Assembly: GCF_902686445.1 (NCBI RefSeq)
Contig: NC_062213.1
Coordinates: 60,082,991 to 60,146,990 of the forward strand
Direction of reading: 5' to 3'
DNA: 64,000 nt
Origin: Sciurus carolinensis
Taxonomy: Eukaryota > Chordata > Mammalia > Rodentia > Sciuridae
Shown here: in pieces, positions 48,061 to 62,197 of the stretch
Position numbering within the stretch: the first letter of the stretch is position 1
Layout of the letters: each line of letters opens with the position of its first letter
Made by a program: the position numbers and the translations under genes
Notes under the pieces: generated by a model
What the model was told of the DNA's origin: nothing
Database searches by the model: none
What the model saw: only the letters and a program-made list of their open reading frames with translations

Positions 48061-51000
48061 AAGTGCTTAGTGGACTAACATGATTTCCTAAATTGATTTC
48101 TAGTAGACAATAAATGAGGTCATTAAGAGAAGGATTAAACATAGAAAAGGGAATCTCTCAGGTTTTAAGTTGCAATTTTAATGTGCAGTATCCCATTTCA
48201 GGGGCTTGGCACCACATACCACATATTCTGAAAGGCAGAATTTACTGTTATAAATTTGATATGTCAAGACTATAGATGAGTACTGAACAGTTTCGAGCTT
48301 TCTTACATGTACAATACAACTTTATTTTGGAAGAAAATAAATTTGTAATTTGTAATGACAGGGATTCATGATATATTCCAGTAGCTTCCTGGGCAGATTC
48401 CTAATACGATAGTCTCTTTATCAGTTTCTGGGTCTTTGTCCTTTCACATTTGTAAATCTCCCATAGGCAGAGCTGTGTGTTATAGTTATTCAACTAATCA
48501 CTGTTACATGAGGAAAGTTTCATTTTTTTTTTTTAACTTCTGTTGCTTGCTACATACTAGGCATTAACTGAAGTAAAATTATCCCTAATGTGGATTCACA
48601 CATACCCTTCATCAACCTTCATCAATATAACAGGTATGTCTTTTATGTGTACATGTGGCATTTGGAGTTTGGGGAATATTTAGATGACAGGATTTGATGA
48701 GCGTATTTACTTCTGAAATTGTGTATTGATATAATCTTGAAAGAATTGTAGCCCCATTTGCATTATAAATTCAGATCTATTTTTCCACATTTGTTGAAGA
48801 TTAAAATGAAGCAATTCTTAATTGATTTTTTAAGAAATGAAACTTGTGAATATCTTGTCTTAGATATTATTGCATTTTTTCATCCAGAAAACTGTCCTAA
48901 AATAAATTCAAAATCATGTAATCATGTCCCATGTCAAGGACCTTGAGGAAAATCAGAGTCAAATTAACAAATTCACTAAATTAAACAGTGATCATTGGAA
49001 CAGTCCTCTTGCTCTCATGTTCTGTACACTTTTACTTATATTAAAAATAGATTAATACTAATAATATTATTGAACACATTTTACAAGCCAGTTTTCTCTA
49101 ATGAAGACAAAACATAATTATTGAGTTTCTGGAGAAGTTGCAGCAAGAAAATCTTTGTTTTAATTTTTCCAAACTTTTTCTCATTGGTGAAGTTACAAAG
49201 ATGTGTTTCTTGTGGGAATGAAAAGGATAAATTGTGCATTGGTCCCAATCTTTCTCAACTATGTGGTAAGTAAACATTACTAAGGGACATCACCAGTGGG
49301 AGTATCCCAACAAGAGGCAAAAAAAGAAAAGAAAAAAGGTAGGAAACTCATTTTTAAGACTGAAAACATGAAGAAAAATGTGGTTATAGCTAGTAGATAA
49401 TGTTGTCACAGTTTTATCATTCTGCCTCATGTTGTTCCCATGGCAGACATTACTACCAGACCAGACCATCCAGTTCTATAGTGAAGCATCTTTATGTAGC
49501 CACTAGCACTTAACGGGAGTTTGATTTCAAGATGAAACCTATTTCCCATCCATGTTACTGCAAATCATTTCCCTCATTTCACAAAGTAAGAACTTGAGAA
49601 TTTTCGGAAGCCATACCAGAACCAAGATGGCAGCCATATCTCCTCAAGTGGGCAGTTGTCTTCTCCATGATACTCAGATAACAAAACACTCATAGAATTC
49701 AGTTAGTCTTAGTCTAACAAAAGAAGGATTATCCTTAACTTTGTTCTCAGACATAAAGCACAGTAGAAGCCCTCTTTTCTTAAATTCTAGAAGCAGTAAT
49801 TTACTGAATTAAGTAAACAAAATAATTAAAAGAATCATGTAAATGGCATACATATGTTTGATAGCTTATTTGATTTGAGTAGATAGAAACACTACTTTTT
49901 TTTTTTTTAATAGAATCAAGATCATTTTCTTTAAGAATCCACTTCTAGGGATTTGTTACTTTTTTTTTTCCACTTAAATCTCACGTGCAGCTTTTGATTT
50001 CTAATTTCTTTATGGAAAAAAGTCAAAGCTATTTCTAAAGCAATCTGAATACAAAAGACTTGCTCAATTTTATAGTTTTTACAAAATATTTCATATACTT
50101 TTGTCAACTTGCTTTTATTCAATTCCACAGTACTTCCCTTGGTTTTTATAGGGGAAAAAAGTAAAGCTTTTCTAACATTAATTTTGCATTAAATTGCACA
50201 ACATTTAAATAAATTACAAAATGAAAATGCAAGAAAAATGGCAATAGCACCTGAGGTAACAAATGCATGTTACTCTTGACATGTATAGAAAGTTGGAGAG
50301 ATGAACCGACTCTGGAAAATAATTAGCATGTTCCACAAAGGAAATTGAGACCCTGAATTAATCCCAGGAGTTAACTAAATGGAGTTTAGAGGTTCTCTTA
50401 TATTGATTTCAACTTGAGATAACTTGTATTTATAAATTGAATTATATTGTTCTTTATGACCAGTTCTTATTCTCTACTTCTAAACCCAATTAGTCTATAT
50501 TCAAAATATTTTTGTTTAAAGAGAAGAAAAGGAAGATGAAAGAGGATGAAGAAGAAAAGAAAAAAAAAAATAGATGAGAAAAGAAAATGTCACAGAGAAA
50601 CAATTTGTTATGATTAGTTTTGGATTTTTTGTTATGCATCAAAATCAAAACAAGTATCACACTCAGTATTCCTTTGTGTTTTTCATTCAACAGTGATTGT
50701 GGAGTTTTCATGATTCAGAAACATGCATGCCACAATTGAACAAAATTGAATTATAAAATTAAATTACATAAGCTCTAGATACATGAAACAGATATAGTTT
50801 TTATTTATATGTTTTCACATTAAAATTTAGTTATTTTCAGGAAAGAGGCAGATGGATATCAACCAGACAGCCTTTCATTATTGCTTCATCAAGTAATTCC
50901 TAAGAGTGAATTCATTAAGACTATATTAGATTAAGAGCTTAATTAATTATAAGAAAAACTATTTTTATGCCTCAGTGACAATAGAAACAATTATTCTTAA

Positions 51001-53810
51001 ATAAAAGAGACTAATATCCCTAAACCATACATCCAAAATAAATTTATGAGTACTTTTAAGTCTACTTTGAAAAGTTTAATTGAGAAAAAAAATCATGTGT
51101 ATATTCTAATACCTAAAATAATTTAAAATTAGAAGCACACATTTTCTAAAACACAATTATGTAAACTTTATATCCAAAACTAAGAGTATAAATGAGAAAC
51201 TAGGACTTACTGAAAAATCTCTTGGCAGAAGACGCTACTTTGAAGTATCTGTTCTCAAAGCTGAGAAAAATATCACTCTTTTTTAGTGTGATCTAGTGTT
51301 TTGTAAGCTTACATGTACTGTCTTAGCCCTGGTCAGGTCTAATACTCCAGAGAGAATGACCAAATTATTTGTAGATAAAAAGTCAATTTTAAGTAGTACA
51401 AGTAATGATGTTGAAAAATGTTTTTGTCAAAACAATGGTTCTATAAATTGGCATGTGAAATATATAATTTAAATTTCTTTAGAGCAACATAACAAGAGAT
51501 GAAAACAGCGCAGTGTTTTAAAAAAGAACAATTCACTACTGACTATTCAAGATAATAGCAGAAACATTTCTATCTTATCTGTAACACTATTAAGCCTGTT
51601 AAATCGTTCTAAACTTTATATTAATCATTCCTTCATAGCGTGATTTAAAATAGCAAACAAGCTAATAAAAATCAAGGTTATTTTCACAAGAGAAGTTTCA
51701 TGAAAACAATTTGGGATGCTAATACCAATATAAAAAGATTTTATTGGATAGTTAATAAAATTTGCTCACTAAATTTATTTCTTTGAGGTTATTTTACCTT
51801 ACCAAAAGGATATGTTAATCCCAAAAGCACATCTGTAATATTTGTTGATTTCATATTCCACTTTCCAAGCATGAAGAGTAGCTAAATACAATCATTAAAA
51901 ACCAGATGAAATTTCAACAAGTTACAATTAAATTCCTTGTTGTCACTGTAACTTAATCTCCATTCATCTTTTTTAAATAGAAATCTAGCCTCTTCTTTCT
52001 CCTAATTTTGATGTGAGAAAATAGGTAAATAAAAACATTAAAATGAGCAAACAAAAATAAGATTAGTTTTCAAAACAAGTTGCTCTCGTTGACATACAAA
52101 GAAGTTTGAAGCTGCTTGTAACGATGGGACAACTCTCAGAGAGTTTAAGTAACCTGTTCATAAAAACTGCATTATATACAATTTTTATCTTAAAGTAAAT
52201 TTTTCTTTTCTTTTCCTTGGTCTTTGATCTGGCAATCTAAGCAATAGCCAGCAGAATCACATTAATTCACTAGAATATTAAGGTCAAAGTCTTTTTAGAC
52301 ATTTTAAAAAGTCTATTATTATTAATATTGACACAAATTCTTGACCTAGTATTGCTAAAGATTACTTAAATTTCAACTGAACATTCATATATTTCCTTAG
52401 TTTTATAATTATCCTTAACCTTAAAGAATTATAATTATTCTATAACTCATTTCTTGATTCCTTTTTTTTTTCAATTCGTGAAACTTAATCCAAAGAATGA
52501 ATTTTAAATTCTTATTTTAGTTTTACATCTAAGCCACATCTTCTTTTTCTGATCAATGCAAACAATTCACATCACTACCAGATAATGTCATTTGAAGGAA
52601 AAATTTATTTGGATAGAGATATACAATCACCTTGTGAAACAGCCTAATTAATTTAGAAAAATGCTGGTACTCTTTAAAGTACGTAGGATTTACCTCAACT
52701 CTTTATATTTATTTTATTTGCTTATTAAACCATCAGGTTATTATTTCAAACTAGTTGCACAAAGAAATGTAAAATTCAAAACTAAGGAAGAGTGTCAATT
52801 CTATTATGGACAAAGGGGACTGTGCAGTTGAGACCTACGTGCAGCAAGATATGCTGTAACTAAAAGAACAGGGACAATATAAGAAATCTGCATATATTAA
52901 GCTACCTTCAAGGTCAGCTGCCTTATGATTCAAAACAGACTCTCCTTTTCAGGAGATAAGGAGCTGATTAGCACTAAATTATTAACTGGAATTTAGATTA
53001 TAGTTGTAAGGAAAATAAAAAAAAATAAGTGGATATAAGGGGCATGTTAACACTTAACAAGTACTATTTTTGCCCTTTTTTTCTTTTTCTTTTGTACAAT
53101 GGGTGTTATTGATGTTGTCACTGCAAACTCAGCAAGGTTACTTAGAATTATTTAAGACTGTGGTGGCACTCTGATACCAAATTCGCTGCATTATACCAGC
53201 TGAAGGGAAGGAAGTTATCAGTTTGGGCCAGTCCCTGTTTCAAACATCTTCTGGAGTATGTTTAAGAAAAATAGCAGCAGTTTTACTATGCTGAGTGCAC
53301 ATGTAGGCTTGAACATTTAAAAAAAAATGTACTATAATAACCATAATCTTTAGAATGTGGAAGTCAAGTAAATAAATAAGAATTGCAATTTCTCCATTTA
53401 AAAATATAATAATAGGTTATAGATATAGTCACACAGTCAAGAACTGGTCAGCATTTCTCTTTAAGTGTCCTTTAGACACTTAAGGAGAACATTTTAATAT
53501 GATACTTGAGTTGGATAAAACTAAACAATATTTGCATCTGAATTTAAAAAAGATAGATATATGGTTTACTCTTAATTGAAATGTTAAATATATCTACTCC
53601 CTTTGGAAAGCTTGTATATTTTTAAATGTTGGTTGAATTTTCAAAAACTACCATACTAAAATACTTCTTTTGGATAAAAATATAGGGCAAAATTACTATG
53701 ATATTAGTAGTAAATATATGAATCTAATATGAATGAAACATCTTAGGTAAGGTGGTAGCTCTCATTACACAAGCTATCATCACTCTCAAGCAAGCAGTTT
53801 GGACGTGCTT
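48061..53810. other. Upstream of HNF4G exon 1, AT-rich unique DNA
   Basis: Almost free of recognisable SINEs for nearly 6 kb, unlike the flanks. No coding text was seen. It may be intergenic, or intronic if HNF4G has non-coding first exons further upstream. Confidence 0.5.
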
Positions 53811-53814
53811 AGTG

Positions 53815-53940
53815 ATTAACTTTCTATTAGTCCAGTGATTCAGAAATTCTGCTGCCTATTGAAATCATCTCGGGAACTATAGACACTCCCAAACCAGGTC
53901 CCAGGTGTATCAGGTACCAATTTAATCAGAATGTTTAATC
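53815..53940 (+). mobile_element. MER5A-like DNA transposon fragment
   Basis: 'ctattgaaatcatctcggga' and 'ccaatttaatcagaatgttt' match MER5A (non-autonomous hAT) text. About 110 bp remain; strand is tentative. Confidence 0.6.
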
Positions 53941-53989
53941 AATGTAAAAAAACTTTGGGTGATTTCAATGTGCAGTGAAGTCCGGGAAC

Positions 53990-54120
53990 ATTGCTTTCAG
54001 ATGTAAACTCTGTGAGGGCAAACGCCTTCCATTTTCTATTCAAGTCTTTAGTGCCTGAAGCACTGTCTGTCACATGGCAAACACTCCACAAATACTTACG
54101 GAATATTTGAATAAAAGACA
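53990..54120 (+). mobile_element. L2 3' end
   Basis: 'agatgtaaactctgtgaggg' through 'acaaatacttacggaatatt' is the L2 tail pattern. Confidence 0.65.
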
Positions 54121-54927
54121 TATGCAAGTAATTAGTTTGACACAGAATTTATATTGAGCATCAGTATACTTTACTAATGCATATTAATTATACAGAAAAA
54201 TAAATTTCATTGTGGCATGCTCATGCACACATATAACATACTTTGGTCTTATCCACATCCATCCTTCTTTCTCCCCACTCCATGATCCCTTTCCTTATCT
54301 TTTCTAGTCCAACATGAGTTCATTTTATATATCAAGTATTTTTCTAATCATTGGTTATTTCTACAAGAACAAACTGAGAAAATTCCTGCCTTCCTGGAGT
54401 TTCCAATCAAGTAATTATCATCATCTCTATGATGGTCATGACGATAATGATGACAATTTATATCTCTATAAAGAAACACCTGAATTTCATTTCTAGCCAT
54501 GAAGCTAGATTGAGAAATATAATTAATGTCCTAAACATGTAAACTTCTAAACCAAAACAAACACTGGTTTGCAGCTAAGTAAAACAGTGTGTAAGCCCTC
54601 CTATTGACTATTAAATGTGGTCTTAATTAGCACTGTCATTAATTTTTAGGTTTGTTAGTGGGAAGTTGACAATGATATACATAAGATTACTAACTTGGTA
54701 CTAGTTTACGTCAAAAGTAAAACTCACCCTGATTTTTTTATGCATCTCTTGCATATGACTGTGTATCTGTTCCATGGTACATTGCAAAGATTTTCCAGAA
54801 CATAAAAGCATTCTTCCAGTTGCCTCATTTACTTGCATTCCAGCACAAAGATCAGAGGTAATATTTAGGAAACATGATTCAAGTCATAAGAAGCAAGCAG
54901 TGGAGTTGAAAGTGCCTACATAAATAT

Positions 54928-55460
54928 ATTTTTTAATTTTTAATTTTTTTTTATTTTTACAGACTGCATTTTAATTCAATGTACACAAATGAGGGACATC
55001 TTTTCATCTCTATGGTTGTGCACAATGTAGACTCATACCATTTATGTAATCATACATGTACATAGGGTAATGATGGCTGTCTCAGTCCACCAGTTTTTAT
55101 ACCCTGCCTCATTTCCCTCTACGTAAAGTTCCTTCATTCTTCTCTCACCCCTCAACCCCCGCACCCCCATTATATATCATCATCAACTTATCAGGGAAAA
55201 CATTTAGTCTTTGGTTTTTTTAGATTGGCTTACTTCACTTAGCATGATATTCTCCAATTTCATCCATTTATCTGCAAGTGCCATATTATTATTCTTTATG
55301 GCTGAATAATATTCCATTTGTGTATATACCACATTTTCTTTATTCATTCATCTGTTTAAGGGCATCTAGGTTGGTTCCACAATCTAGTTATTGTGAATTA
55401 AGCTGCTATAAACATTGATGTGGCTGCATTACTGTAGTATGCTAATTTTAAGTGCATATA
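54928..55460 (-). mobile_element. 5'-truncated L1 3' end
   Basis: Reversed L1: T-rich tail, 3' UTR ('gtaatcatacatgtacatag'), then ORF2-end text ('cacttagcatgatattctcc', 'tttatggctgaataatattc'). I associate this 3' UTR with squirrel L1. Truncated near 55460, about 530 bp long. Confidence 0.85.
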
Positions 55461-55479
55461 AATATTGTAAAGAATACTT

Positions 55480-56150
55480 ACCAAACTCAACATTAAATAT
55501 GTTCTCAAGGGTGAAACATTAAGGACAGTTCCCTGAACCTAAGAACACTACTGGAGTATACATTCTTACCAATAGTAATCAGTATTATCCTTTATATTCC
55601 AGCATTTACAATTGGGAAAGAAAATTAAATGTGTACACATCTTGGAAAACAATCTGGAAATGAGCTTTAGAAAAAAAACCCAGCCAGATATGAAAAAAGA
55701 TAAGGATTCAATTTTATTATATGTAAAACTAAAATCATAAAAATAACAATTTTTTCAGAATAACAGCACATGAAATTCCAATTAGAAAGGCATCTATAGG
55801 ATGGATTTTATTCTTTTATTTTTGATGGAGTAAAGGGATTTTAGATGACATGACTTCAAAATCATATTGAAGAATAAAAAACTGTGGAGTCAAAAGTAAT
55901 AAATGAAAGAAAAGCAAGACTGATATCATCTGATGTGCAAACATAAAACCATTATAATAAAGAGTATGATAGTATGTTAGAAAAGATGAATGGATCAGGA
56001 AACAAAAGAGAAATCCCAAATTATCTCTTATATATGAAAAGTTAATATATTATAAAGGTATAATTTTAACTCAGTATGACAAAAAGACTATTTCATCCAA
56101 ATAATTGTTCCAGCAGTTTGAATCTCTTGGATACAAGTAAATTGGGCTCA
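55480..56150. other. Unique AT-rich stretch
   Basis: No gene or named repeat recognised. Confidence 0.5.
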
Positions 56151-56154
56151 TCTA

Positions 56155-56155
<1 letters not shown>

Positions 56156-56197
<42 letters not shown>
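56156..56197. repeat. (CA)n microsatellite
   Basis: About 21 uninterrupted CA units. Confidence 0.97.
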
Positions 56198-56199
<2 letters not shown>

Positions 56200-56370
56200 T
56201 CCCTATATATTTAAACAAAGAAATGACAAAACATAACAATACAAAATTGAGTAGACTGCTTTTACTCTAATAGGTAAAAAAAAAAAAAAAAATACCCTGT
56301 GTAAAGAGAGAATAAGATGTCAAAGACCTTTGATTTCAAGCTTCTTTAAAAGTAATTCCTATCAATTCTA

Positions 56371-56601
56371 TTTCTTTCTTTGGGGGCAGAATCGGGGGCT
56401 GGGCAGGCACCAGAGATTGAATTCAGGGACATTCAACCACTGAGCTACATCCCCAGCCCTATTTTATATTTAATTCAGAGACAGGGTCTCACTGAGTTGC
56501 TTAGTGCCTCACTTTTGCTGAGGCTTGCTTTGAAATTGGGATCTTCCTGCCTCAGCCTCCCAAGCCCTGGGATTACAGGCATGCACCAACACACGCAGCT
56601 C
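56371..56601 (-). mobile_element. Dimeric B1/ID SINE with perfect target duplication
   Basis: Reversed ID half ('actgagctacatccccagcc') and B1 half ('ggattacaggcatgcaccaa'). A perfect 17-bp duplication, AATTCCTATCAATTCTA, flanks it at 56354-56370 and 56602-56618. Confidence 0.93.
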
Positions 56602-56639
56602 AATTCCTATCAATTCTAACATCATGTTTTGAAATGAAA

Positions 56640-59600
56640 GATTTAAATGTCGATATTTGGAATTCAGGAATTTTACTAAATGTCGAGGAGTTCATCTTTT
56701 AATTTACTTTTTTCATCAGCCCTTCATGAAACTTTGTGAGCCCTTTCTATCTATACTTAATTTTTTTCATCCAGGTGACTTCTATCACATTTTCCGGGTA
56801 TTTTCTTTTTAATCTTATCCTTTCAAAATCTCCTACTAGTTCCATGTTAGATTTCTCTACATTTCTATCTCAAATGGTTTTTATAATTACTGAATAAATT
56901 CGAAACTGAAAAGAACACTGAACAATGCCTGGCACATGACAAATTTCAAAGAATGTAATTTTTATCCATCCTCCATGTCCCTTATGTTTTCTTCATGATT
57001 TCCATTTCTTTCCAGTTTGAATTTCATTTGGATATTTATTCTAGTGCATTTTCTGAACCCTCAAATTTGGATCTCCATAGAAATTCTCACTGATCTGTAA
57101 ATTTTTAAGCTCAAAATTACACACTAGTCTTGCAACATGAGTTAAATCTAAATATGCCTTGTGCCTTAAATAGTCATTATATTTCTTATAATTATCATCA
57201 GTCAGCTATAGAAATTCTGGCTAAATGCAAGTGCCTGTTCTAAGTGCTCTGCTTACTTTTCCTTTCTCAGGCTGCTGGTACTATTTTTTTTTTTTTTTTT
57301 TTAATTACTCACGGCTGTACTCACCCACAGGTTCAGAGCTACCTACTAGAGTATCATAAATGGAAGAGTCACACAGGAGTGGAAGGCACAGCAGCCCTGG
57401 GGTAGGTAATAGGTTAGTTACAAAATCATCAGGTCCATTTCTGGGTTACAGGTGTAGCTTACCTGTTTGCATTATCTTCCAGGGCCCGGGGAGCTTGGCA
57501 ATAGGGGAACTCAGTTTAACATCCTAGCTCTTCTATCTTCCTAAGGGAGACAGAAGAGCAAAAGTCTTCTGATGACAACATATTTAGTTTTACAAACCTA
57601 ACCTTCAGTTGGTTCATCTATCTTCGTTGGAACTTTGATTCTGCTCAAGGGCTTTCTGGCCTAGATCACAAGGTCCATATAGAGACCAGCTAAACAATGG
57701 CCTCTGCATACCCACTCCATCCTGCCTTGTTCACACCTGCCTTGCCTTACTGCCTACTAACCTCTGTAGCTGCTCCTCTTGAGAAAGTCAGACAGTAGTT
57801 GGATTAACATTGGGAAGAGAAAGTGACAAAATTAAGTATCTGAACTACCATAAGTCCATATATCCTGTCTAATGCTATTTTGGTTATAGTTTATAGCAAA
57901 TATCTTAATTAAATGATGAATATTAAGCTTTCTCACATTATTATTATGAGTTTCACATGTATGCACAAATACTTTGCAAAATAGAAAAAAAAAACATAAA
58001 GACAAGGGTGAAAAATAACTTTCTAATCTCTCAGAAATAAACTAAGATAAAAGGACAGTAAGACTAAACTCAAAGGTGACAGATTGAGATATTAAAAAGT
58101 GAATGAATTTATAAAGAGAATTAAGGAGAGTATAAATAAATCAAAAAAGTAGAATACAGCGTCATTGGAAGCAGTAGAGAAAAAGTACTACTATTTGTTG
58201 ACAAACTGATGATTGAGAGAAAAGAAATATAGGTCTTCCAGAATAAGTCAAATTACACAAAGATTTTTTTTAATTAGAAGAGAAAGATAAATATTTTGAA
58301 GAGAAAGATTATACAAACTCAGAATCATAGTTATTTTGCAAGAAGGACTCTAAATGCTAAAATCAATATTTAAGGATGCAACAGAGTGCTCGGTATGCCT
58401 AAACAGATTCTAGTAAAAAATGATGAAAAGAAATTCACATCTAATTTAAAGTTGACCTCCTTCTCTGTAGTTCTGTCTCAAAGCACTCTTTTCTTTTTCT
58501 TTACAAATCAATTTGTAGTTAAATACTTAATTCTGTTTATATGATTATTACCTATTTCCTACAGTAGGCCAACAGGACAAATAAGCAACCCCAGCTTACT
58601 GCGGTAGACAGTGGTACCTAACCTCACCCTTGTTCCCACAGTCCTAGATTTTTAACAGGATGGCATTTTTATGAAGTCCGAGAAGAAAAAGATACCCATA
58701 TGCTATGTTCCTGATGCTTCTGCTTTTGTCTGTAGCTAAGAAGATCATGAAGAAATTGGAGATAGGTTGGTTTGGGTCCTTGACTCTCCAGCATCATTAC
58801 AGAATGAAACCAAAGAACAAATAAAGGTCCTTGTGAACTTTCCTATGTAGAGTCATCTGAACGCATTCTGAGGCATCTGAATGAAGCCATTTTAAGGCAG
58901 TTTTTGCAACATGTTAGGGAGAGCTTTAGAATGGAGTCTGTTCCCCACAGTACTGGCTTTAGTCTATAAGGGACTCCTCAATTTGAACATAAAGTGAAGT
59001 AGTTTACAGAAGAGAATATGGACTGTCTAAAAAGTGCCTTCTAGTCATTTGATATTCACAGTAACATCTGAACAAAGTTACATCAGATATTCACATCATT
59101 TATTTAAAAAAATAGAAAAAAAATGTTTCATCAAGATTTTACCTGGAGCTGAAGGTCATAAACAGGTTGAAGGTAATCACTCTCATACTTTTCTGTGTTA
59201 GAGTTTCACTTGTATCTCAAAAGTCAATCTAAAGGGGCATCTGATAAAATATCATAAGGCCAGAAAAATGATCTGGGATTCTTGTGAGGCCCATAGGATG
59301 GCAGGTCAACAGTACCAACACACACAAGACACAAAAGGACTCTCCCTTGTTCCAGTGGGTATGTGGGCCACCCATACACTATCTCCCTTCCCTGCTTTAA
59401 TAATGAGCAGATAAATATCACAGAAAAGAAGAACTTAGATGAAGAAATTGCAAAATGCACAAAATCCTCCCACAAGAACAGGGTTAGAGATAAAAGTAGT
59501 GATGTCATATTTCTAGCTTTTATTCAAGATTTCACAAAGAAAAAAAGTGAAGGACTTCATTGATTTCTTTGGACTACTGAATTCCCACTAAGTAACAGAG

Positions 59601-59960
59601 CACAGGAGGCCTGTTTTAATACAGTTAGAAGAGAAAGTATTGAATTTTACCTCATTTACAAACAAAATGGAAATCCTGATATAGACTCACTCAAAGATAC
59701 AATATATATCAATCATAATAACTGAAAGATCTTATATTGAACATTTGTAAAATTTGCTTATGCTCTGTTTATAAAAGAAATTTTGTGGCATTAAAATAGC
59801 TAATAAGCACACCAGTTTTAGAAGTAAATTTTTAAGAATTATATTGCAAATATATGTTGTATAATAAAGAGTTATCATTTAATTAATTTTATAATGGTCA
59901 AAATGTTTTTTCTTTTTGTATTCTTGGAAACCATAATGTTGGCACACTATAATTTTCTAC
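56640..59960. other. Upstream region, nothing named
   Basis: Includes a T19 run near 57284-57302 and two less AT-rich blocks (57310-57780 and 58560-59000) that read like old repeat or broken exon material but match nothing I recognise. Open frames of up to 94 codons near 59.2-59.5 kb show no known protein text. Confidence 0.4.
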
Positions 59961-59977
59961 ATTGACTTTTTAAATGC

Positions 59978-60063
59978 AATATGTATATATATATATATGC
60001 ACATATTCATATGTGCATATATATATACATACACATACACACTCATATGCATACATGCACATA
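59978..60063. repeat. Compound TA/CA microsatellite
   Basis: Mixed TA, CATA and CA units. The apparent protein frame is an artefact. Confidence 0.9.
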
Positions 60064-60065
60064 CG

Positions 60066-60470
60066 TATAGTGGATTCTCACTATCTGTGGTAATTATTTT
60101 TATTAAAGTCACTGTGAAGACTGAATAAGCAAACACTAAGCCACCACTCCTAGGGGAAATAAGGACTATTGTCCCACAAGCCTCTGGACACAGTATGTTC
60201 ATAAACCAACCAGTGGATAGCCTTTTCTGGTACATGCTTCTGTTTAAAGACAACTGTTTAATATTTGCTGTTGATTCATCATCATTGAACTCAGTCAATA
60301 GCACTACAACATTCCTGAATGAAGCTTACCTACCACAAGTATTTTCTTTCTAAGGTGCATCACAACCCTCTTGATCTGATGGTCACTAAACTGTACCTCA
60401 TTATGCTTGGGGGCTATTTTAAACAGCAAAATCATCAACAAAAAGCAAAAAAATGAAGCAAATGTGGCAC
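60066..60470. mobile_element. Possible ancient DNA transposon remnant
   Basis: 'tggattctcactatctgtgg', 'ctaggggaaataaggactat' and 'gggggctattttaaacagca' resemble a mammalian non-autonomous DNA transposon, but I cannot name the family safely. Confidence 0.35.
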
Positions 60471-60620
60471 TAAATACATCATGAAAAGGAAACTTGTTTA
60501 CAGTACAAGAACAACAGAATGTGGAAGAGTATCGCTGTTTGATTTCTTCTGGGGATCAAGCAATTCAAACTCTTCACCACTCTGCACAGCTTAAGAGTAA
60601 CTACAAAAATGCTCTGAGGG

Positions 60621-60780
60621 AAGCCAATGTAGGAAGATTGCAAGCTTAAAGCCAGCTTCAGCAACTTAACAAGTCCCTAAGCAACTTATCTCAAAATAAA
60701 AATAATTTTTTAAAAGAGGGGTTAGGAATGTAACCAGTGGTTAAGCACCCCTGAGTTCAATCTCTGGCACATAGACAAAC
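60621..60780 (+). mobile_element. 5'-truncated dimeric SINE
   Basis: Starts within the B1 half ('gattgcaagcttaaagccag') and continues through the ID half to 'ttcaatctctggcacataga'. Confidence 0.85.
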
Positions 60781-61439
60781 AAATTAATTAATTCATTAAT
60801 TAATTTGAGTAAGTAGGCAAACTTGCAAATATGAAATCTGTAAATAATGAAGATCTATATATACTTATATACATTATTATTGATATTTAGATATATAATA
60901 GAAAGAAAACTAGTCATTGGTCTGTGAAATGTGTTAATTAAGTCCTATATCATTAACTTTGTGAAAAATTTCTGGAGATTACAAAGTCCTTAAAAATATA
61001 CATATTTTTAAAGTCTTTTTTAAATTTGTTGAGGCACTAAGGAAACTTAAAAAAAACTATGTGAATAAACTTTTGGTAATTTTACTTGGATTTTGAATGT
61101 AAATTAAAATTGATGTGTACTAATAAATTCATTCTAGTTTATGTTTGTCCATTTTTATGAAACCAGCTTTGAAATGTTTTCAAATCATTTTATTGAATAC
61201 AGTAAGCCAAACAATAACTTTTTGGTTCCATGACACCAAAAGTAAAAACTCTATTTCTAGATCTGTTAAAAACAAAAAGCAAAACACTACAGACAGTAAT
61301 ATAACTGTGATATTAGATTGTGACAGTACACGGAATGTTTGTTCAGCAAAGAAGTTACACCCATGTTCATTGGGGCAATATAATTTTTCAATGATAAACA
61401 TGCATTATGTTAGCTGATACCATGTCCTTCTAACTGTTC

Positions 61440-61515
61440 TCCTTTCAGCTGTGGTAGAAAGAAGAAAGAGAGGAAAGAAGGGAAGGTGGGAAGGAAAGGA
61501 AAGAGAGAAAGGGAT
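61440..61515. repeat. GA-rich low-complexity tract
   Basis: Mixed GAAA/GGAA purine units. Confidence 0.85.
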
Positions 61516-61651
61516 TTTATATCTTAAGTCATAAATATTGATGAGTGCGGTAGCGCCATGAATAAATAGAATTTAAATAAATTCATTATGTATATGTTCT
61601 AAATGCTAAGGGCAAAAATAGTTGTTTCACTTAAGTGTTAAGAGCTTGTCA

Positions 61652-61728
61652 GGGCTGGGGATGTAAGTCAGTGGCAGAGCACTTGAATAGCACGCATGAG
61701 GCCCTGGGTTCAATCTCCCAGCACAGTA
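61652..61728 (+). mobile_element. ID element
   Basis: 'agggctggggatgtaagtca' and 'ggccctgggttcaatctccc', with a GGAA/GGGA tail instead of pure A. This is the second ID element in the window with a purine repeat at its 3' end. Confidence 0.9.
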
Positions 61729-62197
61729 GGAAAGAAGGAAGGGAAGGAGGGAGGGAGGGAGAGTAGGCATGGCATTACAGCTATTTTTAAGAGAAAACTG
61801 AGTAAAAATTAATACCAAGCAGAAAACTATTCAAAAAGAAAAAAACATTTTTCAGTTGCTGACTAGTTGCATAGAGTCAGCAGCTTACACAATACTGAGA
61901 GGCCTCTTGAAGAAGAACGAATTTTTAGAATGCATTGTTACCTAGGGACTTAAAAGGGGTTCATACAAAATACAGGCCCTGAAATTTCAGTTTCATTAGC
62001 TTCACTTGAAATGCACCTCTGATTTACTAAACTCAATAACTTTTTATTTAAAATTGTGTTGTCTTAATTCCTCTTCTGCCTGTGGTGCAACTGATTCCCC
62101 TTTTCCCCCTCTTCTTCAACCACCTCATGATATAGTCTCCAAGATTCCTTCTTTAGCTTGCTGTTGTTCTCTTTTCCTTTGGAATCTTGTATATATT

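Noticed and set aside
59957..60304. 115-codon frame with Tyr/Ile/His repeats
   Set aside because: Translation of a TA/CA microsatellite and an old repeat.
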